DNA from: Motacilla alba alba
Lineage: Eukaryota > Chordata > Aves > Passeriformes > Motacillidae
Length of the DNA: 64,000 nt
Assembly (NCBI RefSeq): GCF_015832195.1
Contig: NC_052020.1
Coordinates: forward strand, 5,090,254-5,154,253
Direction of reading: 5' to 3'
Both the position numbers and the translations under genes were made by a program. Under the pieces are notes generated by a model. That model saw only the letters and a program-made list of their open reading frames with translations, was not told the DNA's origin and made no database searches. This document shows positions 12,039-25,400 of the stretch, one piece after another. Each line of letters begins with the position of its first letter. Positions within the stretch are counted from its first letter, which is position 1.

Positions 12039-15000
12039 ACTGTTTGAGAGCAAAATTAAACGTGTAGCTGATACTCTGGTCTCTATCAGAGAAGGCTCAG
12101 AAACATGGTGGAGGCTTTATTCATTTAAGAATACTGTAGTTAAGCACCCCTAGTAAATGTAACAACATAAAATAGTTCAGGTAAGGGATAGTCATTTACC
12201 ACACCCCTACTGCACACCCCTCTGTTGCTCCTAAACCATGCAAGACTCATTTCAAAGACAGGATTTCAAGCAACATGTTGTTAAGCGTGGCAAACTATTT
12301 GTGTGTCTCCCTTCCATGCCCCTTCACTGCCCCTTCCCTTCCAGTTTGTGGGAATTCATAGAATTTCAACCATTTTATTTCTACCCTACATAATGCATTG
12401 AGATCACTTATTCTAAAAGCAACTCTGATTAAACACAAGATTTCCTTCCAGACAATCGCACCCAGAACTTGGTCATGAGCAGCAGGCAGTCTTCTCCTAA
12501 ATATTAAAGACAGCTACTCAAATTAGAGAGTGGAATTAGCACCAGTATAAAACAACAGTCTATAAATTTAAATCCAGGCTGCATAATCCTGATGAGTCTC
12601 AATTCCAACAAGCCAGATAGATAGATAAATTACTAGATCACCTATTACAAACCAGTAACAAGAACCTCTCAGAAAATAACATTTTCCTCTCTATACATAT
12701 TGGGTCAGTTTAAAATATCATGAGCACCACAGAACACTCATGTCCTTCCCAGAGTTCAGAATATTGTTTGTCAGAGTACTAATAAAAAATCAGCTAATTC
12801 TGGCCTTTACCACAGTAACAGAAACATTCATGTTAATAATGTCAGCGTGGTCTAGAACTGAAAGCATACCCTTAGTAAAACACAGGAAAGTGATAGAAGG
12901 AAAACTAATTTTTCTTCTCTAGATAAAGCCTGTGAAATATTCATGCCTGAAGTTAAACACCAGTATTGTTCTTTCAACAAAGACTGATCCAAGAAAATAC
13001 TATTACTACTACTACTAATTAATAATAATAGTAATGAATTGATTTGGAGGAATGAAGAAGCACTACAAAAGCATAAACTACCAGCCAGAGAAGATTTCTC
13101 CATTGTTTACTCTGCAGAACACACTTTATTAGAGCCAAATCCCATAGGCCTTGTTTTTGTCAAAGTTCCCACCAAGTTCAGAAGCCATTTTTCCTACTTT
13201 TTCCTCCTGCAGGAAAGAGAAGTGCAATCTTTTTGTGACACACAGCAGAACCCTCTCATGTAGCTCATCCTCTCTTTATTATTGCAGGCTGTAGGAGAGC
13301 GGTGACTTTTGTGTGGCTGGGATTTTCCCATTGCAAGCACTCGCTGAGGAACAGTCAAACTCTGATTAGACATTACAAAACCTTCTCAGAAGGCTTTCTG
13401 AACCACAGCCAGCAGGATTCCCTGCAGCATTAAGGCCAGTCTTGCTCCCACTACAGTCTGTGGGACTTCTGCCAAGGATGTAAGTGGCATTATGACTGGT
13501 CTCCAACAGCAGATATTACCCATCACTCTCAAGACTTGATTAAAGACCTACCCACCTGCAAATATATAATAAATAAAGAGCTTAATTGCATAATTAATTA
13601 CAGGGGCTTTTAATCCACAATAGACAACACCATAGGTTTTAGGTAGCTCACATAAAGCAAACTATTCCTTAGATCAGTATTTGTTTAATACCAGTTTGCA
13701 GGAAGATTGCAGAGGGATTCATTCGAAAGATACATATTTTCAAAAGGCAGAGAACACAACAGGAAGAAATAAAATAAAGTGAAATCAAAAGAATACCACT
13801 GCAGCCTAGACCCACAGGCAGAAATAATTTCATATTCTGTACACAGCCTTCCAGCAAAGGTTTTTTCTAACGATATCTGCACGATGGGCAGTGATTTTGA
13901 GTAGCAAGTGCAGTGCTGCTATTAGACTTTTTTTTTTTCCAAGGCACCAGGCAGAGATGTAGCAGTGTACACAAGTGGGGTGTAAAGTCAATGGGATTAC
14001 ATTTTCCTAATTATTTTCTGCTTGAGGTTTACATCACATGCACAAAACGAGATCAGCCGGGACTTGCCTCTCTAACAAATCACTCAGACTTAAACATTGC
14101 TCAGATAAACAAAAGGGGGGGGCAAGGCTGAGAAAAGGCAGAGAAGTGCTTCTTCAGCCACAGTTGCAAGGAACAAAAACCTGGAGGGGGAAAAAAGCTG
14201 TTGGACCGCCACCAAATCTCCCCCCACTAGAGACAAGAGCCCATCTGCTGAGCTCTGCAACTTAGCTTTAACTACCATTCAACTCGCGTCTCTGCAGAGA
14301 TCAATCTGCAGAGCTGGCAGATGGACCCCTGCTTCCCTGAGTCGCTGTGTTATTTGTTTAATAAATTTAATTAATATCCATACTGCACTGGATTGCTCCC
14401 AGAAAGGGGGCTGCAGCTCTCGCTTTCCCCGATAGCAACATGATGAGTGATTTCCCAGAAAAGACCAGATAACAGTACCCCCAGGCCACTGAAAAATTAA
14501 AAGTGCCATGTGCTTACATTACTTCGCGTGTATTAATTTTTGCACTGCGCTAATTTGTTCTTGAAGCCTATTTTAACTTTATAAAAGTAGGGGATTTTTG
14601 AGGAAGTCATCATTCATTTTGGTTTGTATCAGTTACAAAATTAATTGGAAAGGAGAAAAGCATCAAATCTAATTGGATTTCCAAAAATTTTATCCTTTTG
14701 CAAGAAAGGAACAAATTGTTAATGAGGGTGTCTCCTCAGGCAATATATATTGTCACAGTTTTTGCCAACAAGTTATAGGCATTCAGGGTCATGTTGGACA
14801 TGCTTTGGAGCACACTTATTTTAACCAATAAAGACGTATTCAGCCCACATAAAATAATTTTTAAAAGTATGAAGGATGAAAGAAAATAAAACTACTAACA
14901 AATTTTTACAGCAAAACGCATAACAAAACACATGCTATGGTATTCCAGCAGCAAGAGGAAGCATAAAACATGCACAAGTGTTGAGAAAAAAAAACCAAAA

Positions 15001-18000
15001 AACATTATTTTTCTTCAATATTGTTGCTTAATATTTCCTGCATTTAAAGTTTTTAATTTTTCATTCTAAAAAATGAAATTGAGTCATAATTAAGAAAATC
15101 ATTCCAGTCAAGCCTATTCAACTCCTAGAGCTGTGTTGAATTTCTCTTTGGGCCCCATTTCCTTATTAACCCACCTTATGGCTGGAACATTTCCCCCCGG
15201 TGCTGGGGAGCTCAGCTCCAGCAGCAGGTGTCCTAGTGGGCAGGGCAGGCTTGCCAGGGCTATCTGCAGCATCTAACCTTTGCTAGCACCTTTCTCCAGA
15301 AGCAGCTGTGGCAGGAGAGGTTAAGCACACCTAAACACTTGTGTGTGCCCTGGAGAGGGCAGGGGCAGAGGTACCCACCCCTCAGGGCAGCCTGCACACC
15401 TGCTCCTGGGACCAGCTCTGGTCCATCCCGTTTGAAGTCAGCCTTATTTGTTCAAATAATGAGCTTCTGTAGGAGGCCTTTGCTGGTTTAGGATTATAAG
15501 TGGAGCAGGTTAAGCAACAATAGGACACAGTTCTGCACACAGACCCAAAGAGGCATTTAGCAGCTTTAGCCAACCACTGCTCTCTGGCAGAGCTCTCTTC
15601 CTGGCAGTCCATCCCTGCGCTTTAACCTTTTCCACCACTGCTGCCATTTTTATAGTGAGTGTCTCACCTTCAGGAGGCAACACAGCCACAACAGCAGTGA
15701 CCACGGGGGTTCTGTCACCTTCAAAGACAGCAGTGGGAAACATCAGGGAATAAGGGCTGGTTCACTTCAGTGGTGCCCAAAATGCCATTACCTTCCGTCT
15801 GCAGAGAGAAATCCACTTGTTGAGAGAGGATCCCGGCAGGCAGCCTTGCATGGGAGGGGGAACAAGTGAAAACCCCTACTAAACCCAGCTGAAGACCTCT
15901 CTGTGAGCTCTGGCAGTGCAGCTCCCAGAGAAGGGGAGACAGGGCCACCCACAGGACACAGAGCTTGGCAGTGTCCCCATGCCAAAAGCAGGAGTCACAG
16001 CAAAACAAGAGGTATTAGGGAATTAGAACTGCCCCAAGGAGAAGTTTGGGGGATTCTTCTCCTTATAGAGCTCACTGAGAGTTTCAAAGAGGTGTTTAAT
16101 ACAAAAAATAACTTGTACAGCTCAAAAAAGGCTGGCACATGTATCCATAGGTTGTCTTTGCAGTGCTGGGGCATCTGACTGAGTTCTGAAAGAAATTAAG
16201 TTTCCTCTTGTGTATATCATCTAAACAATCTTTTCTATCTCACCTCTAACTTTGCCAAAAATTTACAAAGTCAAATGACAGGCAAATGACTGGCTACCAA
16301 AAATTTACCCAGCAGCTTTTATTCATTACAATCTTGTAATTTTTATAAAACTATCATTTATCAATCCTGTCCTGCAAGCAGGGAAGCTGAGAGAGCAACT
16401 TGCCAGTCACCTCCTCCTCAAGGTCAGTGGTGCAGTCAAGAGCAGGGCCCTCATCCACTCACTTGCAAGTAAGTAGCTGGAGTCTTGAATATAGTGAAAA
16501 TTAAAAATAAGGCAGGATTTTTAACAGAACCTACATTTCAGAGGGATGGAAAACATAAAGCACTACAGAGCAAGCCATCAGCATGGTATATTCTACTGAT
16601 TTAATGAACTTCAACACCAGGTGTTTCGTGCACACAGCCTTACATCACTCTGAGCACCTCCCCCAGGGCAGGTTTGACACCCCAAGGAATGGAAACTCTC
16701 CCTGGAGCCACAAAAGCAGCCACTGCACACTGCTGGTCCAAACCCCCTGCCCCTCAGCCACGAGTGGTGGAAGCCTGTGGAGCCAGGGCACAGCCTGTCC
16801 TTTGTGCAGGGGACCCCAGAGCCCCTTTGGCAGGAAAAGCTGGGAGGCTGCAGCCCCTGAGTGGCAGCGGAGACGTGCAAGGGACTCCCCAATTCCCAGA
16901 GGCTCTGAATGCCTCCCCACTTGGGACCTGACTTGCAAGAGAAGTTTCCAGCTCTGTTTTTCACTGCCTTGGCAACCTCATTTCCTTCCTATGATTCAGT
17001 TTTGTTTGCCAAAGGGAGGCTGGTCGTTTGTTCTCTCATCATACTGAGCTGCCTCGATATGATTAACTTCTTTTTTTTAAGCCTCATTTCTCCCTCCATA
17101 ACGTTTTTGGTAAATTGGTATTTATCATCTTCTACAGCTGAAATGAAAAATGTATTGGATGAGTTAAATATTTCATTTCCCCCCCACCCCCCAAAAAAAA
17201 AATAGAATAGGTTTTTAAACACTGCAATGAAAAGGGGAAAAGAAGAAAAACTTCATATTTGAGAGAAAATTCTGATTGTCACCATTTGACTTTTCTTTTG
17301 AGTGAGGTAGGATACTTATGGAGAGGAATTTACACTTTTTTGATTTTGTTGATGTCTCCCTGAAAACTATGAACAAAACAGCATTAAGGGCTTACTTGTA
17401 AAAAAAAGTCAGAGGTTTCAGACATCAGACCTTTCAGGTGTCTGAAAAGGAAATTAATTTTAATGCAACGTAAAGATCAATATATTTTAAATGACAATCA
17501 TGCAGTTATATCCAGGACAAACAGATTTCTTGATCTAAATTTTGCCCACTTTTGTAGCAGTGCTAATTTTCACAACCCACCCCATACTCATCATGGGGTA
17601 TGAGTCAATCAGACTGCATCTGCCTAAATTTACTTTCACCTTCTCAATGATATGTTATTAATTGAAAGACTAATCCAGCTGACAGCCATTAAAGACACAC
17701 AATAACATTATCCATGTTCCCCTGTGAAGTTATATGCATGTAAAGTATTGAAGTAGGCACAGAAAACAATCACCTATACAACAGATATACTCTAAATCCA
17801 CATGAGCTGCTTATAAGACATTAAGACATAAATCTCTTTAACAGATTTACGTGTGACCTTAGGTTTTTTCCCCAACAGAAATTCAGCATGCTGCTACACT
17901 GAGGAGTGCACAGTCCTTTCCAAGTTGTTTTCCTTTGCAAATCTCAAAAGAAAAGTAGGGTTACTCTTTGAAAGATGAAACAAATGCTGAAAAATTAAAC

Positions 18001-19869
18001 AAAGTGAAGTTAATTTGATTCTTCTATATAAAGCAAGCAAGCTTAAAGCCTACCAGATAACTTACCAGCATGCACTGCATTTTTCTTGTGAAAATTTGCC
18101 TTACACGAGCTATACAGACTAACAAGGAGGCATTTTCCCCTTGGATTGTAATACACAAGCAAGAAGTTATTTCTAAAAGCAAATGGATAACACTCTTAAA
18201 CTCCCCTCTGCCTTGTCCCAAATCAATTGCAAGTTGAATTAAAAATGGAGCTTCCAGGACAGTGAGAAAAGTCCTTTTCTTTCAATGTATTCACAATATT
18301 ATGTTTTTTATGTTTTCTTGCCTAGTTGGGCTTCGTGTTTGTTGGCTTTTCAAGTATTTTTCTTTATTTTTACAATTTCCAAGTCAACAGAGGATTTCAA
18401 GGTAGCTTTAAGGCCATTTATCTGTTCCTAAAACCGTATCCAGGTTTAATGATAAATTTCAGTCAAGTGAAGAAATTCTACCACTGCTTATCATTCACTG
18501 TATTAGTGTAAGCATTAAAAAACCCACAGCACACTATTCCCCATGTCTGATTCCAAAGTCAATAAGAAAGATCATGAGAGGAGCAACTGCAAAGTCTTTG
18601 GGTCATTATGCACTTAAATAAAGACAGGCAGAAACCTATGGGGAAAAGAAATCTATAATCCAGCAGCCCTTTCTTTCTTCTCCTTTGAGCACATCACCTG
18701 GGAGGTGGGTGAGAGCTGCCTCTCCTCAATCACCTGATGCTACAATCTGCTAGAGGGTCCCTTCATCACCATCTCGGAGTACATCTTTTATTTAGTTACT
18801 ATTTTGGACAGCACTACTAATCCAAGGTCAATCACCAGCTCAAACAAAAGAGCTGATGGAAGAACTTGCCAAGAAAAGAAAGCTCTGCCTATCCTCAGGG
18901 CAGGGAGGCACCGCCAGCAGGAAATGTTAGTAAAATACCAGTTCAAGAAAGCAACTGAAGCTTCAAGCTGATCTCTCATCACACTACCAAAGATAGAGAA
19001 TTAATTTCTCTTCTTGAAGAAATAGGACAACTTCTAATACCCAGACACTGCAATTACAGTATGAGAACGACAAACACCATGGGTCTGCTCTGACGAGGTG
19101 ACAAATAGAAATTGGTTGTTATTTAAAATATCAGCTAGAAATTCTTTAGGTGTATTTTCCAGTGACAAATGGACTTTTCAGAGATCAGAAAACATGGCAA
19201 AATTGATGAAATTCCTTTATGTGGGGTTCTGGAGTCCAGCTGCTTAGTTCTATCACAATCAAATGAAAACTAGCTAAAATTAAAAGCCTTAAAAGGCTGA
19301 AGAAGGTCCTTTGTGGACATGCTCAAGCAACAAGGCATCTAAGGCTGATTTGGAGCTCTGCTTGGAGAGCTGCTAAGCAGCAGTGGACACTTAATTGCAT
19401 ATTCAAAAGGGAATAGATTACCTTAACTGCCTCAGCCACATCACAAGTGTGAGGAAAGAAGCCAGTAAAAGCAATATTACTTTTCCTAGATTGTTGCTGA
19501 ACCCAGTTCTTTTTAGGCTCAGATTCACTTCAGGTTAGACTTCCCAATAAAGGGAGAAAGAAAAGGTGGGAAAGAGAAGAAAAATCAATCCCATGTTCCA
19601 AAAGCTCCACACAGAGGCTGTAACTAGAAGTGAATCACCTGGAGCTCCTGCAATAATCACTGACAGTTAATTTCTATCAAGGAAAACTTTTGCTGAGGTC
19701 CAGTGAGTGGGCATTACACTACCTGGGAGATGAATCATCATTTGTAGAACTCAAGTGCACCTAACCAGGATGAGCTCGTTCTAATAATGCAATCTGACAG
19801 GCTGACATTCCCTATTACTGACTTTTGAGGTCACTCAGTGAATTTTTACATAGCTGGGTTTTCTCTTCC
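12039..19869. other. Long unique noncoding stretch
   Basis: No gene supported over 7.8 kb. The AT-rich parts have low repeat content. A short (TAC)n/(TAA)n patch lies near 13000-13033. Sub-regions at about 15180-15960 and 16640-16960 are more GC-rich but CpG-poor and carry the longer chance frames, up to 154 codons at 16583-17047, with antisense frames nearly as long. 14500-14720 has the look of a conserved regulatory element (see findings). A mixed C/A run lies at about 17182-17202. No CR1 or LTR motifs seen. Confidence 0.5.
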
Positions 19870-19970
19870 ATGGTCTGTTAATATATTAATTAAGAGTTAA
19901 ACATATAATAGCTCAATATATACTAGTTAAATAACTAGTATATGAATTAAAAGATTAATTAATAGACCAT
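19870..19970. repeat. AT-rich imperfect palindrome of about 100 bp
   Basis: The outer arms pair ATGGTCT-G-TTAAT (from 19870) with ATTAATAGACCAT (ending 19970), one mismatch. The centre holds a perfect 11-bp inverted repeat, ATACTAGTT-type arms at 19918-19928 and 19933-19943, with a 4-nt spacer AAAT. The sequence between is AT-rich and partly complementary. It could extrude as a cruciform. It is too short and lacks terminal target duplications, so I do not call it a transposon. Confidence 0.8.
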
Positions 19971-22201
19971 TCTTCCGTGGTCCACATAATATTGAGTGCT
20001 AAACCTCTGCCACAGACTGATTTCTACTGCTGGTGTACCTGAATGACACCAATGGTGCTAAGTGATCCAAAACTGTAGAAGCAGCTTCAGAAAGCACATG
20101 TTCCAAAAAAATTTTGTGTGGGAAAGCAGCATAAAATTATGTCTTTTATGAAGACAAGGTAGCATCAAAGTGCCCAAATAGAATACAAGATTTCCAAATT
20201 CTGTTGTGTCACAACCAGAAAAAGAACCCATGCACTGTTGATAGACAAATATGATTCCGTGGCATTATTTTAATTCATCCTCCTATCTGCAGATGATTCA
20301 AGCAGTTAATGCTTCCAAAAGGCCTTCAATTAAACTTATAAACTATGAAAAACTTGTCATCATGATGCCAAGAAAGTAATGTCCCATGTTTTGGGCCTGA
20401 ACATGACACCTGAATCTAACTCCAACACTAAAGCACCTCAAACATTTGGGAATCCAACTGCTCTTCAGCTAAGCCTAAATTTTACTGAAGTATCTAAAAG
20501 AAGGTTAGAAATTCTGAGGTGTAACTAACTGCAGCTGATTGTTGCATGCCACTGATGCTGAAAGAAAAAAGTAATATTACACCTCAGTGAGTCAATGGAA
20601 GGAAGAATCATCCTTCTTATGTGTAGGGGATGTATATTTTACATGTGTGTAATAGGAGAGAATGTAAACAGAAGGTCTAAAGACACCAGAGAAAAGCTTT
20701 TTAGCAGTTCTGTTGAGTAACTTACTCCCCACAATGCTTGGTGTGAGTTGACACTATTCAAAATATCTGAAGCTAGTGCAAGAGAATTTCAGTGTGGACT
20801 ATTTCAGGTTCCACTGATCTTGTACAAGTTTTGAAGTCAGTGAAAATTCATAATATTCCACATATACTGAAGAACTCAGAGAGCACCATCACAACCCATT
20901 GTCGATTAAAAAAAACAGTAATTTTTTTGTAAAGAAACTAATGCTTAAAATGGGTTTATTACAAACATTATATGTCAAGGTTTCTTTGTCACAGTTCATG
21001 TTTACAAGGACTCCTCCATCAGTTATTGAAGAACCACAGCTGAAACAGAAGAAATACTGCAGAAGCAGCAGAACTGCCAATGGATTTCTACGTTGCCAAC
21101 CAGGTGGTGATCACAGACTGCAAAAGAACTTAATCTCTGCTGTGGTGAGATGTGTCCAGCTCTGCACTCAGCCGCACTCCACTCTCCCTACTTACTTAAG
21201 AAAAAAATTTTGGGGTTTCCCCATCAAGTCCAGACTGAGTGCTTGATGGCTGTTCTTCTGACTCAGAAACATCCATCTGCCCAGAGGAATTGAGATATCC
21301 AGGGCATTTGGTGTGAACCTTCAAAATATGAATGTGTGGTAGTGTTCAGTCACACCAGGAACTGAAATGAGTATTTCCTACTGGAGGAAGACCCACCAGC
21401 AACCTCTCCAGCAAAACCTGCCTCTCTGAGCTGAGTTTCTTGTCTTTTGGACATGATCTTTTGAAAACTGGAGGCTTGAAGGACTCCACAGCTTTCCCAT
21501 AGGATTTCTGGCCAAACAAACCTGAAACTCAACATAAATATTGTTGCTTTAAAAATACTAATATGGGGCGAGGAGAGCGGGTAAGTGTAGAAGCTGGAAC
21601 CAAAAGAGGAACAGAATAAGCCTTTCTGCAGCCAGGCAAATATCATCTTATTATTTATAAGTGATAACAGCATCAGGTAATCCATCAGGTAAAAAGCATC
21701 AGCGTTTCACACTGCTCAAAATTAATTTCACACAAAATAACCTGACTGTTTCTTTTCAAAAACTGATCTTTGCAAAAGGGACTGTGTGATCCACACCACT
21801 TTACTCAAACCTACAACAAAACAATTTTACCATTCCACAAAATGTAAGTTTTCCCATTTGAAATATTTACACGTCATTACTGGGACCATGAAATCATTTA
21901 TTTGGCAAGAACAAAGGAGCTGGAAATCTTCTAAATGTTAGATGAAAACTAAAAAGTGGATTCCACTAATCTGACCAGTGACTGGGACAGATGAGTAAAG
22001 TTAGCTTAAAAAAAATAAAAAAATAAAAAAATCACTCCTAGCTCTCCAGATTTATTGTTTGGCACTCACATCACCATCACCCATACACCATCTATCTTCC
22101 CACCTCCAGCTGAAACCACCTTCATTCCAGTGAAAAAAGCTGTTGTTTTATGCCAAAAAACTATTAAAAATCTTGAATGTATTGGATAAATCCTGGTATT
22201 A
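19971..22201. other. Unique noncoding DNA
   Basis: No gene recognised. The 115-codon plus frame at 20899-21246 and the 111-codon minus frame at 21350-21685 have ordinary composition and no recognisable motif. An A-rich (AAAAAAAT)n patch lies near 22008-22031, just before the CR1 fragment. Confidence 0.5.
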
Positions 22202-22441
22202 TCACAGAATCACAGAATTTCTAGGTTGGAAGAGACCTTTAAGATCATTGAGTCCAACCCATGTTCTAACACCTCAACTAGATCATGGCACCCAGTGCCA
22301 CATCCAGTCTTTTTTTAAACACATCCAGGGATGGTGACTCCACCACCTCCCTGGGCAGATGATTCCAGTATTTGACCACTCTTTCTGTGAAAAACTTCCT
22401 CCTTAATTCCAGCCTGGATCTCCCTTGGCGCAGCTTGAGGG
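22202..22441 (-). mobile_element. CR1 LINE, 5'-truncated 3' end
   Basis: The plus strand opens with TCACAGAATCACAGAATTTC and continues through GGTTGGAAGAGACC, GAGTCCAACCC, GGGATGGTGACTCCACCACC and GGCGCAGCTTGAGG. This is the reverse complement of the last roughly 240 bases of an avian Chicken Repeat 1 element, so the element lies on the minus strand. It contains the end of ORF2 and the 3' untranslated region with the terminal 8-bp repeat motif. The rest of the LINE is absent, the usual result of incomplete reverse transcription. It is one of the better preserved copies in the window and no longer encodes a protein. Confidence 0.95.
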
Positions 22442-25400
22442 CAGTAACTCCTAAACTTGGACTACAACAAACAGACCAGGAAAAAGTAACAAGTGACCTC
22501 TACAAATTCAGCCTTGTTTTCTACAGTCTGATTTTTCTGAGCACTAAGCTTTTCCATTTGTGCAAGTGCCACAAACAGTGAAGTGCATTTACTATTTACT
22601 CTAGGTTTCCCCTTTCCTTTCACTTTTCCTGGTTTTACTTGGTGGATGAAGCCACTTTGATTTGACTGCTGACTCCTTCCTTCAGGTCCCACCTTCCTGA
22701 CCACACCAGGACACTGAATTCCATTGTATAAGTCCTGCTGGGCTGTACAAGATGAACCAATGTAAAAATACCACACTGTGCACCCCCAACAGGCAAAAAC
22801 ATCCGTCAAAGAAATCCTGAGGTGCCTGAAAAAAAGAAGTATAGCGATAGGTTGATATTTTCCCTTCACAGACGTGGCCATTCTTGACATTACATCTCTT
22901 TTAATGCATTTGCAATGTTTTTCTCCCTGGAACTGTTCTTCTCAGATTTAGGATAGAAGAATTTAGGAGTAACTCGAAAGAATCCTGATAATTTAACAGT
23001 CAAACTTCACTTAAAGGAAAAGAGGCCTTCACTTTATTCTTAGGCCCTTTTAAAATACAAAAAAAAAAAAGTTCCTCTGCTTTCTTCAGCTTCCTCAGAA
23101 AGCAGTATTTCTAAATCAAAGCTTTTCTGGCAGGCTCACATAACTTTGGCTCCAAGGACAGGATAAGATTTTCACTTTTAAAAGGAATGGCTTACAGGCT
23201 GACTCCTGCTTTAACAAGAATTTTCTACTTCATAAACACTGTGAGTGTGTGACAATGTTCTAGAATGTGCGTGAGTCACTTACTGGGAGAACTTTATATA
23301 TTAGTTATAAATATCTATCAACTTAATTGCAGGAAAGTGTTTTCACTTTGTGTTTGGCTACCACTTCTTAGTGGAGTGTGTTTGAGAGACTCAGCCTTAA
23401 GAGCTGAGCATCCCAAATATGCCTGGGACTCTGGTAATTTCAGACCAAGAGGATATCAAAGCTGAAAGAAGCAGAAACCCTTTAAAGTCACCCAGTTTGA
23501 TAGGTTTCAAGTGCCATTTAAGACCCAATCAGCTTCTGCAGATTGACTGCTGATAAATTACCACCTCTCTGAATAGAAGACTGCTGGCTTGTGAAGTTTA
23601 TTTTTAACTGATAGTTAACTTTAACTTGCAGTTATATTTTAATTTATAGTTATTTAAAATTTAATTACCATCATGTCACTCAAAGCTTTGTACGGGCTTT
23701 CTTTTTTAAATGGTAGACATAAATCAGTAAAATAAATTAAATGCCACTGACTGCTACATAGTTATACAGCAAATTAATGAAATCACTCAGGGGTACACAG
23801 GTAATATAGGCATAAATAATACTGAATCCAACAAGTGGGGCAAATGTGCTATCAAACCTGTCATGCAGCCAGGGGGTACACCATGAAAGACAGCTCTCTC
23901 CTTACTTTAAGCAGCAGCATCTTCACCAACCTCAGTCATTAATTCCCGTCTCAGCAGCTCTGCTGCCCTGGCCATGGCTGGTTTCTCCTGCTTTTCAAGC
24001 AGGTATTTTGATGGCACGCCAGGCTCGTTCTGTGCTCTCCCCCTTTATGGCCTCTTTCAATAAATTAAAAACCACATTTGTACCTGTTGGACAGACGCAG
24101 CTGCTGTGCAGGAGGCAAAAGGCTCCAGACCAAAGTAAGCAGATGTTAAAGTAACTGTGATCCTGTAAGTTTAAACAGAAAAAGAGAAAAGAGTAATCCT
24201 CTGCCCCCCAGAGAAGAAAAAGAAGACCTCTGTTCCCAGAGACAAAAATAATTTTAGAAATAGATAATGAAAACTTTTACCTTTGAAGAACTCATCTTTA
24301 AAACAGTACCCCATAAATTAACATAACCCATAAATGCAATTATGAGGAAAAACTTGTACAAAATAAAAAAAACTTCATGATTACTGATTTCCCTGAGCAG
24401 CTGCTATTTGTGAGAAAACCATGAGAAAACTGGGGTTTTTTTTACTTATGGAGAAGTCTCCATGACATTAAGAAGAAACATTAATTTTAATTAACATTAA
24501 CCCACCACAGCAGCCACAAAGATTTCCACACTTCAAGGCTGAGTCTTGGAAAGCCCACATTACTCCCTGAGGGCTTCTGGAGGACTTTTCCTGGAGCTGT
24601 CTTCCCTTTGTGGCTGCCATTCCCAGCCCATGTTTGGGTGGAACAACCTTTCTTTACAGGCATTCTCTCACCTAACCCCACAATGTACATGTCAAGGTGG
24701 CAAATGTACCCCATCTGAGAACTCTGGGTAACCCCAAAAGCCACAGCACACCAAGGTTGTCATCCCCTAAAGCAAAAGCCTCTCCTCTAAATCTCTGCTG
24801 ATCCAATTCACAAGCTATGAGAAAATATACTGAATTCCAAGAACAGCAAGTTTCCAGAGTGAAACAAAATAAAATGAACAATTTTCTGAATAAAATGTAA
24901 TTTTATTTTGTATTTCACTCCTTGTGAGCAGGGGTCTCCTTTCTGAATGCCAGGAATATGAACCCTGGCATGCTAACACAGTCCTGAAATGGATATTGCA
25001 GCTAATTCCTGACTATGTAAATAACCTGCCCATTTTCAGGTTGATGGGTTGATTTTTTTCCCCTCCTAAAAACGTTATTCAGTCCTAGTGCTCACTGTTA
25101 AACAGCTTCTGAGTTTCAGCAGCGAGGTGCTGCATGTCAGGGGTGGATGGAGTGATCCTTTTATATCAATTAGCAATTACTGTAAAGTGCTTTGGGGTGA
25201 AATGCCACAAAGGATTAGAACTTCAAGGGAAGAATAAGCAGCAGGAGCACATGAACTCATAAATGGCATAGATCCTATTTTATGTAAATTGCCCTAGTAA
25301 TAAAGAATGAGCAAAAGGTCAGATAAATACAGAAAATGACATATAAGCAGAGTGGTCTCTAAATAGAATATTTTCCCAAGTACCAGGGTGTCTCTAGGCC

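Noticed and set aside
13261..13330. TTTATTATTGCAG followed by a GC-richer segment, considered as a splice acceptor and exon
   Set aside because: No convincing donor or open frame with protein character follows; acceptor-like words are common by chance.
16583..17047. 154-codon plus frame
   Set aside because: Frames of 117 and 97 codons are open on the opposite strand across the same GC-richer segment; no domain, no splice logic, no homology I recognise.
22462..22890. 142-codon minus frame next to the CR1 fragment
   Set aside because: It lies beyond the CR1 boundary and does not resemble CR1 ORF2; no other domain is visible.
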